A stretch of DNA of 64,000 nucleotides from Cichorium intybus (lineage: Eukaryota; Streptophyta; Magnoliopsida; Asterales; Asteraceae): contig CM042012.1 in assembly GCA_023525715.1 (NCBI GenBank), forward strand, positions 39,271,689 through 39,335,688. Reading direction: 5' to 3'. Each line of letters opens with the position of its first letter. Position 1 is the stretch's first letter. Below the pieces are notes generated by a model that made no database searches, was not told the origin of the DNA, and was given only the letters and a program-made list of their open reading frames with translations. The position numbers and the translations under genes were made by a program. This document shows positions 1 to 17,797 of this stretch, one piece after another.

Positions 1-174
1 ATTGCTTCGTGTATTTCTCATACTTCAAAATTTCAGCAAACCGTTAGATTACATATATAATAACAAACTTATATGTATCTAACAGTCCATTTATCTGTTC
101 TTCTCTCAAGGTTTAAGTCCAGGAATCTAGTCTAAGACACCTAGTTCACTTAAACCACGGCTCTGATACCAACT
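1..174 (-). mobile_element. Internal start of a minus-strand LTR retrotransposon, with primer-binding site
   Basis: Read on the minus strand, the LTR that ends at 175 is followed by a short AGT spacer and TGGTATCAGAGCC (about 159-171). That is the usual plant initiator-Met tRNA primer-binding site. The sequence from there to position 1 is the untranslated leader and start of the internal region, which continues outside the window. No gag reading frame is visible in this stub. Together with the LTR ends (TGTAACACC) this suggests a Ty3/gypsy chromovirus of Tekay/Del type, which is an inference from memory of that lineage. Confidence 0.75.
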
Positions 175-2078
175 TGTAACACCCGACTTATTAACCAAAA
201 ACACCCCAAAAATTTTTCATTTTTCAAACCAAATATTTTACAAATAAAACATAAGTAAGGGGTTTTAGTCAATACAATACGAGTACAAGAGTATCACGAA
301 GTACAATACATAATATTATACATTCTTAAGCCGGGTCGTCACTTAAATTTTAAGTCCTCAGTCACGGACTTTATCTTTTCCCTTGGCGGGATCACGCTCA
401 CCTGCAGGGACATATCAAATAAACCGTGAGCTATAAAGCCCAATGAGAAATCAAATCAAGTATAACATGTATAAGAATAAAATTCTCTATACAAAATCAA
501 TTATGCATTATCATAAGATATAAAATCAAATATGGCTCGCGGGTTAGCCCGCTGTTGCCTAGACTCACGGCTCCGTTCTTGCCATCGCAATGACTCACGG
601 ATTATCCGGTCTTGTCTGTATAAGTTTGACTCACAGCTCCGTTCTTGTCTATTATAGACTCACGGCTTATCTGGTCTTGTCATGTCACAGTTTACATGGA
701 TATATTGACTCACAGCTCCGTTCTTGTCTATCGTAGACTCACGGCTTATCTGGTCTCGTCGTATTTCAAATCATGTAATCGTCATTTTTGTCCCCCAAAA
801 TCATATTCATCTGCAGCTGCTCATATAACATATATCACAACGGATAACAGTGAGATTACTCACCTGAAGGTTTGCTACAACTAGCGTTTGTTGTTTCTTG
901 CCTTGGAATGAAATCCGTAGGATTTTGTCCCGTACCTATAATTCCATTTATTATAAAAATGATTATAGGTTAATAACCATTCCAATCATCTCTAATGCAA
1001 TAGAGTTCAATACAATATCATTACCAACAATGCCTAGTTAATAAACTTTCCGTTTACTAACTTTTTATGAATTTTACTATTCACCGAGGCATTCGGATCG
1101 CCCTACAGTGCCCCCGAGGGGTCGAAAACTCGATATAAAAATTTTCCCAAACTTTTCAGACCATAACGAACCTACGGTTCAAGTTTGAGCTAAATCGGAC
1201 AAGCCAAGCAAGAGTTAGCGTTTTTGATTCCCTGCCTGGCCCTTGCTTGGAGGGCGCACTGCGCCAGGGTCAGGGCGCACTGCGCCTGGGCGCACCCCGC
1301 CTGGCTCCTGGGCGCACTGCGCCTAGCGGCAGTGCAGGTCCCCTGGCCAGTCGCGATTTATGCACTGTAGCTTGCAGTTTTGGTCCATTAAGTCCTTATT
1401 TCTGTTCTTAATCGTTTGGGGTTTGTTCCTAGGCTAAAACCTTACATTTTAACAAGGTTTTTAACCATCAAAACCCACTCAATCAATCATATGAAGAATT
1501 AGGGTTCTTAGTTCTAACAACCCCAAATCTTCAAATTCATCAAAAATAACAATCTACTTCCATTTTCTTTGGTTAAGCCTTTATTAGAATGACTTAATGG
1601 AAGTATTACATCAACTTAACAACATAATCATAACTGCAAATGCAGTTTTTGGGCTCTATAAGACTCATCAAGAACAAACCAATAAGAACTTGAAAAACTA
1701 ACCTCCAAACTTCCAATTCTACCCATTTTATTTGCTATAATCAAACTTGCAAGTTCCAAGCCTTCAAGAACCTTCAATCCTTGCAGAAATCGTTCAAGAG
1801 AAAACTCCCGTAGGTCTCCCAAAATCTGCACAAGTCATTTCTTTTATACCCCCAATATTTGCAATTTGGTCCTTGAAGTTGCATTTCTCAAACTTTTGCC
1901 ACAATTTACAAATTAAATGACAGAAATCACATTTTTATAACATTTTAAGTCCAAGACTCAAAATATTATTACCAAACAAGTCATTTTCTGTCCAAAAGAC
2001 CAAATTACCCTTTTGAGGTAAAACGACCATTTTGCCCTTTTTATTATAATTATATAATAAACATGTTTTGGCGTTACA
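175..2078 (-). mobile_element. 5' LTR of a gypsy-like retrotransposon (minus strand)
   Basis: The LTR is bounded by TGTAACACCCGAC at 175 and GGCGTTACA ending at 2078, giving the short inverted ends and TG..CA termini of an LTR. The primer-binding site lies just outside at its left end. At 540-770 there are repeated blocks built on 'GACTCACAGCTCCGTTCTTG' alternating with 'GACTCACGGCTTATCTGG'. At 1240-1340 there is a GC-rich block repeating GGGCGCACTGCGCC, in strong contrast to the AT-rich surroundings. The same ends and the same repeated blocks recur in the solo LTR at 43713-46109, so the two belong to one family. No target-site duplication can be checked because the other end is outside the window. 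Confidence 0.8.
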
Positions 2079-2369
2079 TTTCTTTACTGCGATTTCTAAT
2101 ATTCAATTTGGGAAACATCAGTCTGGATAAGTTATTGATGAATTTTTTTTATTTAGGTTTTTGTTACTGAATATTCTTATACGAAATTGATTCTGATTTT
2201 GTTATTCTATGTTAATCAATGACCATATGTGAACATATGTTCATTTTTTATGATTTTGTAGATTTAAATGACATTTTGTAACTGAAAGTCAAATGCTATT
2301 TTTGAGCCCAAATTATCGAATGTCTGTTTACTTCAACCTATCTCTCTCTCTTTCTCTATCTCCCTCTCT

Positions 2370-2517
<148 letters not shown>

Positions 2518-2796
2518 TATGTGTGTGTAACAGTTCTAATAAGAACTATAAATTTTTGTAGCAACCAATCATTTATAATGCACGAGTGTCGTAATTTTAA
2601 TATTTAACGCGTGTTTCTTATAAAAACCAAACACATGAAAGTTATAAGTCTTATTCATTTCAATTAAACATACATATTAATTTTTTTAGGAAAATTAAAA
2701 AAATATGAGCTATAACATTCAAACGTTAAAAAACATTAACATTAAGATGTTGTAAAAAACTATAAAACAAAAAAAATTATAAAAGTAAATATTTTT

Positions 2797-4556
<1,760 letters not shown>

Positions 4557-4732
4557 GGGCCAAACAAAAGAATGTTATCCCTACATCAACAAGAACTATT
4601 TCTTGTTAATTACTACAGGTATAAAATCCTACTGGGACCAGATTTAGTATCATATGTACAGCATACCCATTAGTTGAAAGTTGACTTTTAACTACTTGTG
4701 AACCCCCACCATCTCTCCGAAGAAATGTAATA

Positions 4733-6221
<1,489 letters not shown>

Positions 6222-6474
6222 TGTTAGTGTATCCCACATTGGTGCGACACGGTCCTATAAGTTTGTATATGTGTTGGAGTCTCCACTCTCTCCACAAGGG
6301 CTCTTTTGGAGAGACATTCTTGGGCTCCACATATATTTACATGGTATCAGAGCCGGTGTCCCGCACCCCTGTAACCTTATCGAGCCTACCTCTCTGAGGG
6401 GGAGTGTTAGTGTATCCTACATTGGTGCGACACGGTCCTAAAAGTTTGTATATGTGTTGGAGTCTACACTAACA
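6222..6474 (+). mobile_element. TRIM: miniature LTR retrotransposon
   Basis: TGTTAGTGTATCC begins a short LTR at 6222. A primer-binding site TGGTATCAGAGCC lies at 6342-6354, and a purine tract GAGGGGGAG lies just before the second LTR copy TGTTAGTGTATCC at 6405. The second copy ends ACTAACA at 6474. Flanking CTTAA occurs at 6217-6221 and again at 6475-6479, a 5-bp target-site duplication. The whole element is only about 253 bp and has no coding capacity, as expected for a terminal-repeat retrotransposon in miniature. The 3' LTR copy is shorter than the matching 5' portion, so it may be a truncated form. Confidence 0.85.
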
Positions 6475-6479
6475 CTTAA

Positions 6480-7160
6480 TTCTTAATTATTAATGCTGAA
6501 ATTTTAATTTTTCCGTCTTCATAATAATCAAATTGGTCGTTTGAAATACGTGTAGTTATGTATTAAATTTAGGAAGTTCGTTGAATATATTGATAATAAT
6601 CTATTTGTTATTTTGTTTCATTGTTTAGAAAGTAGAGATCAAAATTTTAGAAAATGGGATTTGTGATTGATTCTTTCTTTAGAGTTGCACGTTGTCAAAG
6701 AAGATGTGATTTTTTCAATTGTGGTTTCATGAATTTCAATTTTTTGGGTGGCGGGTGTCGGAGTGGGAGGGTGGCGGCTGGTGGCCGCTAGCGGTGGTAC
6801 CGTTGTGGAAAGGACACCCAAAGCCTTCAGGCTTCTCATGGGTGATGAAATTCAGGAAGACGGGGTTGGTCATGAGCTTCATTCCGATTCTCTTCCTGCT
6901 ATATTGACATGTACCACATGTTTTCTAATTTGTATAATTTGTGTTTTAAAAGTTGTGTGGGTTGAGTGAAATGGATAGAAAGAGATTTGAGTTGGATTAG
7001 AAGAGATACTAGAAAGAAAAAGCTGATGTGACTTTTAGGCTGGGAGAGTTGGACACGATCCATCTTTAGTTGTGGTTTTCCTTATAATTTTATATTTAAA
7101 AAAACTAAAATAAATATTTTTTAAAAAACTATTAGTTACTTTTTAATGGTTTGAGTATAT
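6480..7160. other. Intergenic DNA, nothing recognised
   Basis: Short open frames at 6639-6969 are G-rich on one strand and resemble no family I know. No start-site or splice pattern supports a gene. Confidence 0.5.
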
Positions 7161-7165
7161 CTATG

Positions 7166-7535
7166 AGCGTGTTTGACAAAACTAATTGGAAGTCGGTAGC
7201 TGGTAGCTGGTAGCTGGAAGCTGAAAATTGGAGTTTTTAGTTTGTATATCACTGTTTGACAAAAGTAGCTGAAAACTTTTGAAATATGTAAAATTATATA
7301 AAAGGACATTCATTTAAAATAGTAGCGTTTTGTTTAAGGATATTATAGTAATTTGTGGTATAACTTATATGAACATTTTATTATACGCTACTTCAACTAG
7401 CGTTTAACATGATAACGTTTTGTTTAAAATAAAAGTTTCAAGTTTGTATCGCCGAACGAAGTTTTTGATTTTTATTAGAGTTTTTTCTTAAAATCTAAAA
7501 GTTAAGAGCTTACGAAAACTCTACGCCAAACGAAT
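7166..7535. mobile_element. Possible hAT-like MITE
   Basis: The left end reads GCGTGTTTGACAAAAC and is followed by repeats of GTAGCTG. The right end reads CTACGCCAAACG, whose reverse complement (CGTTTGGCGTAG) resembles the left end. This GTGTTTGGCAA / TTGCCAAAC architecture with AGCTGGTAGCTG inside is common among plant hAT-type miniature elements. No target duplication could be defined, so the boundaries are approximate. Confidence 0.4.
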
Positions 7536-7934
7536 CTTTTAGTTTGTGTCCTTGATAGATTTTTTGTATTTTTTTTCCTGATCTCAAATATGTTTTTACC
7601 GACATTTTCAACCATCCATTGAGCTTACCGCTTCTTTTATTGTTTTAACCGTACAGTTTTATAGTTATGTTTTTATATTCTTTTAAAATTTGGCATATGG
7701 TAAAACTGTAAGAAGTGTAAACCATATATTTGTAAGTTGGAGGGAAAACCATGATTAAAAGAGACGGCGTTAAATCAAGGTGGTCGTCACATATACGTTT
7801 GTTCTCCACCACCGACTGTGATCATGATACCACCCTGTTTCTCCCTATACACACACTTGTCCACCTACACTTCACCATGTATGGCCCGTTTATTTATTTT
7901 CCTTTACAATATAAAAAGGGTATATTCTAAACAG

Positions 7935-8117
<183 letters not shown>

Positions 8118-8180
8118 CCAAATCCAGTAAAAAGTAAAATTTTGGTAGGAATGTAAAAAGTGCATCATTTGTATTTTTTT

Positions 8181-8330
8181 TGTTAGCCGTATTTGTATGT
8201 TTATGTATTTTATTTATAGAGCCCACTGTATTTTAGCCCACATAGGTTTAGCCAATGTCATTGTATGTATTGTATATATCTGTCGTTTGTATCTCTTTGG
8301 AGGGGAATGGGATTTTCACGTTGGCTTCGT
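8181..8330 (+). mobile_element. 5' LTR of a copia element
   Basis: The LTR starts TGTTAGCCGTATTTG directly after TTTTT. It matches the 3' LTR of the same element, which consists of 11809-11815 plus 12930-13070. Shared landmarks are CCCACATAGGTTTAGCC and GTATCTCTTTGG. The copies diverge after CACGTTGG, so the exact right end is uncertain. It is short, about 150 bp. No canonical Met-tRNA primer-binding site is seen after it. Gag starts about 60 bp downstream. Confidence 0.75.
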
Positions 8331-8390
8331 CATCTTCATCTCCTTCTTTCTCGTTTACTGCTTGCTTCTCGTCCTCCTCTCTCATTCATC

Positions 8391-9306
8391 ATGACAGGAT
8401 CCGACAAAGGTACTTCTAAAACCAACTCCACTGACAAAATATACGGAATCACCAACATTAAATCATATGTTCCCCTTCTTCTTGATTTGGATCGAATGAA
8501 TTATGATTCATGGAATGAATTATTCAAGACTCGTTGTATTGGCTACTCGGTGTATGATCATATCGATGGCAACACTTCTAAACCCGACGACCCAGAGTGG
8601 GAAAAGGTAGATAACATTGTTAAGCAATGGATCTATGGAACCATTACTCAATATCTTCTCCAATCTATCATCAAATCCGACTTTACTGCGGCTCAAGTTT
8701 GGAAATCCATTGAAGACTTATTCCATGAAAATAAATAATCCAAGGCTTTGGAACTCGGATGATGAATTACGCTCAATTGTTATCGGGGATTCCACTATTA
8801 TGGAGTATTGCACCCGTATAAAATCCATTGTCGATCTTCTCGCCAACATTGTTGCACGGGTACCCAAACGCAACCTTGTGATCTATGCTATTAATGGTTT
8901 ATCTTCAAAATTTGCCCATGTTGTCACCACCATTCGGCATCAAAAACCTTTTCCCACATTCCTTGAAATGCGTTCAATGCTCACGTTAGAGGAACGCTCC
9001 ATGCTCAAAGATCAACATCGCATGGTACAGACTACTCATCTCGACCACTCATCGGCTCCCGTCGTTCTTAACACGAATCTGAAAAATCGACCACCAAATA
9101 ATAATTATGGGCAGCACAATCAGGGAAGAGGGGGTGGTCGGCACTTTAGAGGCGGCGGTAGAGGTGGTTGGTCCGGCAGGGGCAGCGGACGAGCGGCTCA
9201 GGTGGCGGCAGCGGTACATCATTCACGACAGGTAACAATGTCAGCGTTCTTACCTTCTCGACAAGTAAAAACACGTAGGGAGGGAACTGGTACCCTTGGC
9301 CTAGCC
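8391..9306 (+). pseudogene. Copia gag, broken
   Basis: The frame starts MTGSDKGTSK at 8391 and encodes a gag of the UBN2/retrotran-gag type. Recognisable segments are YDSWNELFKTRC, AQVWKSIEDLFHENK, a DDELRS segment, and YAINGLSSKFAHV. A Gly/Arg-rich tail (GRGGGRHFRGGG) lies at about 9127-9200. A stop codon at 8736-8738 follows FHENK, and a frameshift near 8757 is needed to continue into DDELRS, so the gene is dead. No zinc knuckle is visible. Structural gag proteins of this family package the retrotransposon RNA. The layout of gag, protease, integrase, then reverse transcriptase that follows is Ty1/copia order. Confidence 0.85.
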
Positions 9307-9449
9307 TAGCTAATCAACACCACCCCAACAACATTATTGGGCTTATTCCACCGCCTTACTCTCCTTGACCCATATCGCAACACACCAGGCCGCCTCTAAC
9401 ACAACAGACTTCTTGGTCCAATATAGCTCCTACACACTCATCGCAGACC

Positions 9450-10176
9450 TACATGGCTGGGCCACAGCCTTCACACACTAATTCATGGTCGTATTTCCCA
9501 AACTCCTCTCTGGATCAAGCTACTATTTTACCGCAAGTCATCAGTACTATGACGCTTCAAGACCCGGGTAATGTCAACTGGTACATGGACACCAGGGCAA
9601 CCGCTCATCTCTATGCCAACCCAGGTATTCTCAAGTCTTTTAGCAATAAGTGCTCTAATTATTTTGTTTTGGTCGGTGATGGATCTCAATTTCCGGTTGT
9701 TAAAACAGGCAATTCCAATCTTTGTCTTAATCCTTTTCGCACCTTAACCTTAAAAAACGTCCTCATAACTCCTCAAACCATTAAAAATCTTGTATATGTT
9801 CGTAAGCTTACAAGTGATAAAAAATGTAGCATTGAATTTGACGAGTTTGGTTTTTCTGTGAAGGACTTCCTGACCAAACAAATCCTTGTTCGATGTGATA
9901 GTTCCAGTGATTAATATCCCGTTACTTGTCCATCTCATCAAGCGCTCCTGAGTGCAAGCTCCTCCACATGACATCAGCATCTCAGTCATCCTGGTCAACA
10001 AGTCTTCCGACATTTACTTTCCAATAGATTTGATTCTTGTACTAAAAAAGACTCCATTATTATGTCATGCTTGTCAACTTGGCAAACACGTTAGGTTATC
10101 TTTTGATTTATCTAAAACTGATGTGATGTTTCCGTTTCAAGTTATTCATTATGATGTTTCGACTTCACATTTTTAA
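9450..10176 (+). pseudogene. Copia protease and GAG-pre-integrase segment, broken
   Basis: Protease region: NWYMDTRATAHLY around 9579-9617 corresponds to the copia aspartic-protease signature, normally D[ST]GAT. Here the glycine is replaced by arginine, which should abolish activity. ITPQTIKNLVYVRKLT follows, as in copia proteases. The frame stops at 9914. A second frame at 9952-10176 carries LCHACQLGKHVRLSF, the HHCC zinc-finger part of the integrase, and then closes. At least one frameshift separates the two parts. Confidence 0.8.
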
Positions 10177-10184
10177 GTCATAGT

Positions 10185-11110
10185 GGAATAAAATATTATG
10201 TTAACTTTCTTGATCAATTCTCTCATTTTTTATGGGTGTACCATCTTCATAATAAATCTGATGTTTTCTCAAAATTTGTTCATTTCAAGCTTATGTCAAA
10301 AACCAATTTCATACTGACATCCAAATTATTCAATGTGATAATAGCAAAGAATTTGACAACTCTCAATTTCACCACCTATGTCACACAAATGGAATCCACT
10401 TGCGTTTCTCGTGCCCTTACACTTCCCAACAAAATGGTAAATCTGAAAGAATTCTTAGAACCATCAACCATATTATTCGCACCCTTCTATTTCAAGCTTA
10501 TATTCCCCCAACATATTGGGTGGAAGCTTTACACATGACAACTCACCTTTTAAACATTCTACCCTCCACTACCCTAAAAATGACACTCCATATCGCAAAC
10601 TCTTCAACAAAACTCTGTCATATTCTCATCTACGTGTCTTTGGTTGTCCATGTTACCCACACCTAAATATCACTCATAATTTACAACCACGTTCGATTCC
10701 ATGCGTCTTTCTCGGATATCCCACCAATCATAAAGGGTTCTGTTGTCTCAACCTCCACACCAATCAAATCATAACTTCATGCCATGTCACATTTGATGAA
10801 TCAGTTTTTCCTTTTGGTTCTATGACACATCATCGCTCTCCCGAGTACAAGTTTCTCAACTTTGAAAATACTCGAAACTGTTTCAATGATCCGAGTCACC
10901 CCTCTCAACCTTTCGCCTCATCGCCTCCCTTTCACACCACCGATGTATCTTCATTCGACACCCTTCCGCTGCCCCCTCGGCTGCCGGAGCTCCTCCCGGC
11001 ACTGACACATCTGTCAGAATCTCCGACGATCCTCTCTCTTCTACGACCCCCTCTCAATCAGTTGATCCTCGTATCTCTAACAGCTCTCAAACTCACCAAA
11101 ATCCTACTTC
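10185..11110 (+). pseudogene. Copia integrase core and C-terminal region, broken
   Basis: Pieces in several frames rebuild an integrase. They are a QIIQCDNSKEFDN segment near 10320-10360 with the second catalytic Asp, then CPYTSQQNGKSERILRTI near 10408-10462 with the catalytic Glu. After that come YWVEALHMTTHLLN and SHLRVFGCPCYPHLN near 10627-10665, continuing through FLGYPTNHKGFCCL and CHVTFDESVFPF. The last motifs are typical of the Ale/Retrofit branch of plant copia elements. Several frame changes and stops make it non-functional. Confidence 0.8.
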
Positions 11111-11132
11111 CGCTCCCCCTTGCACTCATTCC

Positions 11133-11800
11133 ATGACTACTCGTGCTCAACACGAGATAGTTAAACCCATCAACAAACTCAATCTTCACACTGACTCCAA
11201 TCTCGATTCCTCCCCTTTGCCCTGCAACTACTCTCATGCCTTTCGAGATCCAAATTGGTTAAATGATGTACAAAACGAATTTAATGCACTTATTTCTAAC
11301 GGAACTTGGGTACTTGTGCGTCGGCCTCCCAATGCTAATGTGGTTAATTACATTTGGTTGTTCAAAAAGAAATACAATGCAGATGGTTCTCTTGCATGCT
11401 ACAAGGCTAGACTGGTTGCCAATGGTCATAGTCAATGACCCGACATAGTTTATGATGAGACATTTAGCCCGGTTGTCAAACTGGCTACTATCTGGACAAT
11501 TCTCAGCGTTGCTACTTCCCACCACTAGCCTATTCATCAGTTGGACGTGAAGAATTCCTTTCTTCACGGGCACCTCGAGGAGATTGTTTTCATCTAACCC
11601 GGTTCAACATCAACATTCGAAGCACATCGAGATTGACAATCACTTCGTCATAAATAAGGTTGCCATGGGCCAGGTTCGGGTTCTACATGTCCCATCCTCG
11701 TCTCAGTATGCAGACATCTTCACCAAAGGGCTACCTTCATAATTGTTTATTGACTTCAGATCCAGTCTGAAAGTCCATTCTCGACCTCCCATTCTGACTG
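11133..11800 (+). pseudogene. Copia reverse transcriptase with a large internal deletion
   Basis: The frame encodes the RT N-terminal region: DPNWLNDVQNEFNALISNGT, then WLFKKKYNADGSLACYKARL and VANGHSQ at 11230-11438. After a stop, DETFSPVVKLATIWTILSVA and LDVKNSFLHGHLEE continue to about 11595. The next recognisable residues are the extreme C-terminus of RNase H, VLHVPSSSQYADIFTKGLPS (about 11681-11740). The YVDD active-site block and most of RNase H are therefore missing, deleted near 11595-11620. A purine-rich tract GCGGGAGG at 11800-11807 precedes the 3' LTR, as expected for the polypurine tract. Confidence 0.85.
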
Positions 11801-11808
11801 CGGGAGGT

Positions 11809-13070
11809 TGTTAGATGACACGCCTAGGTCGTCGTGCGGTCAAAAATAAAGAAAACCTAACACACACTAGTACAGTGGTAGTCAGGGTCGATCCGCAGGA
11901 GCTTCGTGGTTAGACTAAATGACAGATTACCAACTAGTAGTGTCACACTACAGTCGGAGGACCTAGTTTCTAAGTGCTTAACTATCAAAAAGCAATATCC
12001 AAACAATGTCAAGCCAAGCATAAGCTAAACTTAACCTAAACTAACCTAGTCACTTTCTGAAATCAGAAGTGCATCTCTGAATCAGAAGCAAACAAAGGCA
12101 TCCAAACCAAACAGGGCATAACCTAACTAATAACTAGGGTTCTGACTGAACAGCTACTAGCTAAAGTTCAATGCCCAAACTAACCTAATTGGCTACTGAT
12201 TTCAGCAAAGGAAAGCAGTTCCAAACAAGGTTAAAACAAGATCCAAACATAATTCAAACAATCCAAACACAAACAAGCATCCAAAACATCAAAATACTCA
12301 TAAACCAAGATTAAATGTAACCAAATGCTTTCATTAACCAAATTCAGATTCCAAACATCCAAAACAGTAACTATATATTACTAAAACATAAACCTAAGCT
12401 TGGTACCAATGGTTATCACTCCTAAAGATACAAACTAAAGCTTACAAATGTCTAACTAAATGAAAATAAAATCCAAAACATGAAAATACCACTTGAGAAG
12501 TTGCTGGAACGAAATCTTGGAGTCAAAGAGCTTCAAGGTCGATTTTACACCCGGTCTTTGCTAGGGTTTTCGGCTGGAATTGCCTCTATTTATATTTGCA
12601 AATTTCTCGCAGCCGCGCCGCGCAGATGAAGAATCCGCGGCGCGCGTACTTATCTTTTCCCGTTTTTTCGGTATTTGAATGTGTTATACCGCCTTAAGCT
12701 CGCGTCGCGCGTTTCATATATCCGCGGCGCGCGTACGCGTTTCCTTGATTTTTCATTCTTTTCCAAACTTCTTCCTTTTGCACGCTTTTAGTCCCTGTTT
12801 CCATTCTTTTCTTCCAAACAAGTCCTGGCACGAAAAGTGAGAATACCCAGACATATCTGATATAATTTCATCAAGAACAGGGCTCAACAACGCCTAAAAT
12901 ACTTGATATCACTAGGCGTTGTCATTAGACGTATATGTATGTATATGTATTTTATTTATGGGGCCCATTGTATTTTAGCCCACATAGGTTTAGCCCATGT
13001 CATTGTACGTATTGTACATATCTATCGTTTGTATCTCTTTGGACGGTAATGAGATTTTCACGTTGGAACA
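11809..13070 (+). mobile_element. 3' LTR of the copia element, interrupted by a solo LTR
   Basis: The LTR starts TGTTAGA at 11809-11815 and resumes at 12930 with CGTATATGTATG. It ends GTTGGAACA at 13070. Without the insertion it is about 148 bp. TTTTT follows at 13071-13075 and also precedes the 5' LTR at 8176-8180, giving a 5-bp target-site duplication for the whole copia element. Confidence 0.8.
11816..12924. mobile_element. Solo LTR (about 1.1 kb) inserted in the copia 3' LTR
   Basis: It begins TGACACGCCTAG at 11816 and ends CTAGGCGTTGTCA at 12924, so it has TG..CA ends and a short inverted terminal repeat. TTAGA flanks it on both sides (11811-11815 and 12925-12929), a 5-bp target duplication typical of LTR retrotransposition. 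The inside has no open frame. It contains a GC-rich pair of CCGCGGCGCGCGTAC motifs at about 12636 and 12721. Orientation was not determined. A non-autonomous DNA transposon with 5-bp duplication is a less likely alternative. Confidence 0.7.
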
Positions 13071-13392
13071 TTTTTGACGAACTAACAAAATGAATCATTA
13101 GATAATGCAAAAAAAAACATGATTCACAACAAAAACTAATTCTGGAAAAATACTCTGATGATTCATTTTTTAGTGAATCAAGTTTTTATTCATTTTGCGG
13201 ACAATTTTAGTTTATAACAACAAAATCATCATAAAAATAAATAATTGAGTCATTTTTTCGGAAAATTTTGTTTTTTTTGCGAATCATGTTATTTTTGAAT
13301 CATCTAATGATTCGTTTTGTTGGTTCACCAAAAAAACCTATAAATAAAAACTTTTGACCTTCCTACCAAAATTTTCCTTATTACCGGATATG

Positions 13393-14899
<1,507 letters not shown>

Positions 14900-14913
14900 T
14901 ATATATATATATA

Positions 14914-16030
<1,117 letters not shown>

Positions 16031-16324
16031 GTAAGATACCAAAAGAAATATTAAATAGAAATAAATAAACGTTAATGATTTCCAAAACGATATTTTATGT
16101 TTTCTTGGTTTGTATTCTTGATAGGTTATGAATAGCCAAAAACTCAAAACACTTTCCTTATAATTGTTTGTGTGATTTAAGATACATTCAATCATACGAC
16201 ATTTTATTTATAATGTGAGTTATATGAATTTTGAAGCAAAGTAGGGAATGAAGAAGTACAAGGTGTATTGAATTAACAAGACAACATCAAACAATAATGG
16301 TTACAAACTTACTGTTACAAAGTT

Positions 16325-17797
16325 TCTTTAAAACATGAGCGAACCAATGAATGTAACGTGGTAACGAGATCCTCCCACCGAAGATACAGTGATTGGTCTG
16401 TTAATGTCAGAATGCAGAAGCTCGAGTTTCATAGCCTTCGGAGCTTGGCCCGTATTATAGAATGTGACTTTCTTCTGTTTACCAAATACACAGGACTCAC
16501 AGAACGGTAGCATCCTTAACATTTGGAATCTTGCCCTTCGCAGCCAACATCTTCATCGCATTTCCGCTCATGTGACCAAGTATTTGGTGCCATAGAGTAG
16601 AGGTCTTCTAATCTTCTTCTGCGGTATTGATCTCATCTGAGGAATCCTCTACCATGTACAAGAATGTTCGCTTCTGACCATTAGCAACAAACATGCCCAC
16701 ATTTTGTTACTTTCTAGTGACGGTTGCCAAACTCAACCTTGTGCCCTTTATCATCAAACCGCCCCACTGATATCAACATCCTCTAAGACCTAGAATAAAC
16801 TTGGCATCCTTCAAATTCCATTTCTTCCCAAGGACGTCTGAAGCATAACATCTCCAACCCCGGTATATCGAAGCTTTTGTTGCCCGCAAGCCTTACTTTG
16901 CCATTGTAACGCCTGAAATTCTGCATTACATATTTGTAGTGACATGCGTTGAAGGATGCGCCCGAGTCTATTATACAGGACTCTGAGGAACTCTCTACAC
17001 AGTAAATGAGTGCATCTTCAAAATCTTCTGCCAAGTTAACTTCTTTCTTCGCACCTGCGGATCCAGAAGTCTTCAGACACTGATTTAGGAAATACCCACT
17101 CTCTTTGCAGTTCCAGCAGACAATATCTTTTCTACTCTTGGACTGTCCCCTCCTCCGTGACTTTTATCTTCCTTTACCATCGCCACCACCACCTTGGTTC
17201 GGTCTCCTCCCTCTCTCATTGGTCGCCAAAGCACTTCCAGAACACTCACCAACATTCCTCCTTCAGATGTCTTCCCCAAGGATTAGATATCTGATGCCTT
17301 CAAATGTGAGCTTTGCGGTTCCTGATGAACTACTAACCACACTTACAATTCCAGACCAGCTATCTGGAAGCGAAGATAGTAACAACAAGGCTTGGACTTC
17401 ATCGTCAAAACCAGTGTCCACTAATATGATGGAATTGAACTCGTTGACATACTCTGCCATAGAACCTCCTACCTTCATCTTCGTGTTCACAGGCTGTCTA
17501 ATAAAAAAAACCTTGTTTGCAGGTGAAGGTTTCTTGCGCATATTGGACAATGCTTTGAGTAGGCCACATGTGGTTCTTTTATTGACGATGTTGTAAGCAA
17601 CAGACTTCGACAACGACAACCTAACCACACCCAACACCTACCTGTCCAACAACTCCCATTCCTCCAACGACATATCTTCTGGTTTCCTTCCGGTAAAGAT
17701 AGTCTTCTATCTTCATTCTCCACAATCCAAAATCATGGGCGTCAAACCTGTCCATCTTGAGTTCCATTCTTCATCCATAGCTCTGATACCAGTTTTT
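16325..17797 (-). pseudogene. Truncated copia gag-protease-integrase start (minus strand)
   Basis: The primer-binding site TGGTATCAGAGC lies at 17781-17792 (minus). Gag follows at about 17750-17263 in more than one frame, including AYNIVNKRTTCGLLKALSNM and SSLPDSWSGIVSVV. A zinc knuckle CWNCKESGYFLNQC lies near 17080-17120; the usual His is replaced by Tyr. The protease signature CIIDSGASFNA lies at 16955-16990. The integrase start CESCVFGKQKKVTFYN with LELLHSDINRPI lies at 16522-16400. Sequence similarity stops at about 16325, so the rest of integrase, RT and RNase H are missing. Frameshifts at 17640 and 17160 and stops elsewhere show that it is dead. Confidence 0.85.

Noticed and set aside
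645..884. Plus-strand 79-residue frame
   Set aside because: It lies inside the gypsy-like LTR over its tandem repeats and has no homology.
11816..12924. Non-autonomous DNA transposon (MULE or CACTA)
   Set aside because: TG..CA ends with a 5-bp TTAGA duplication fit an LTR better. MULEs make about 9 bp and CACTA 3 bp, and the CACTA string here is not at the terminus.
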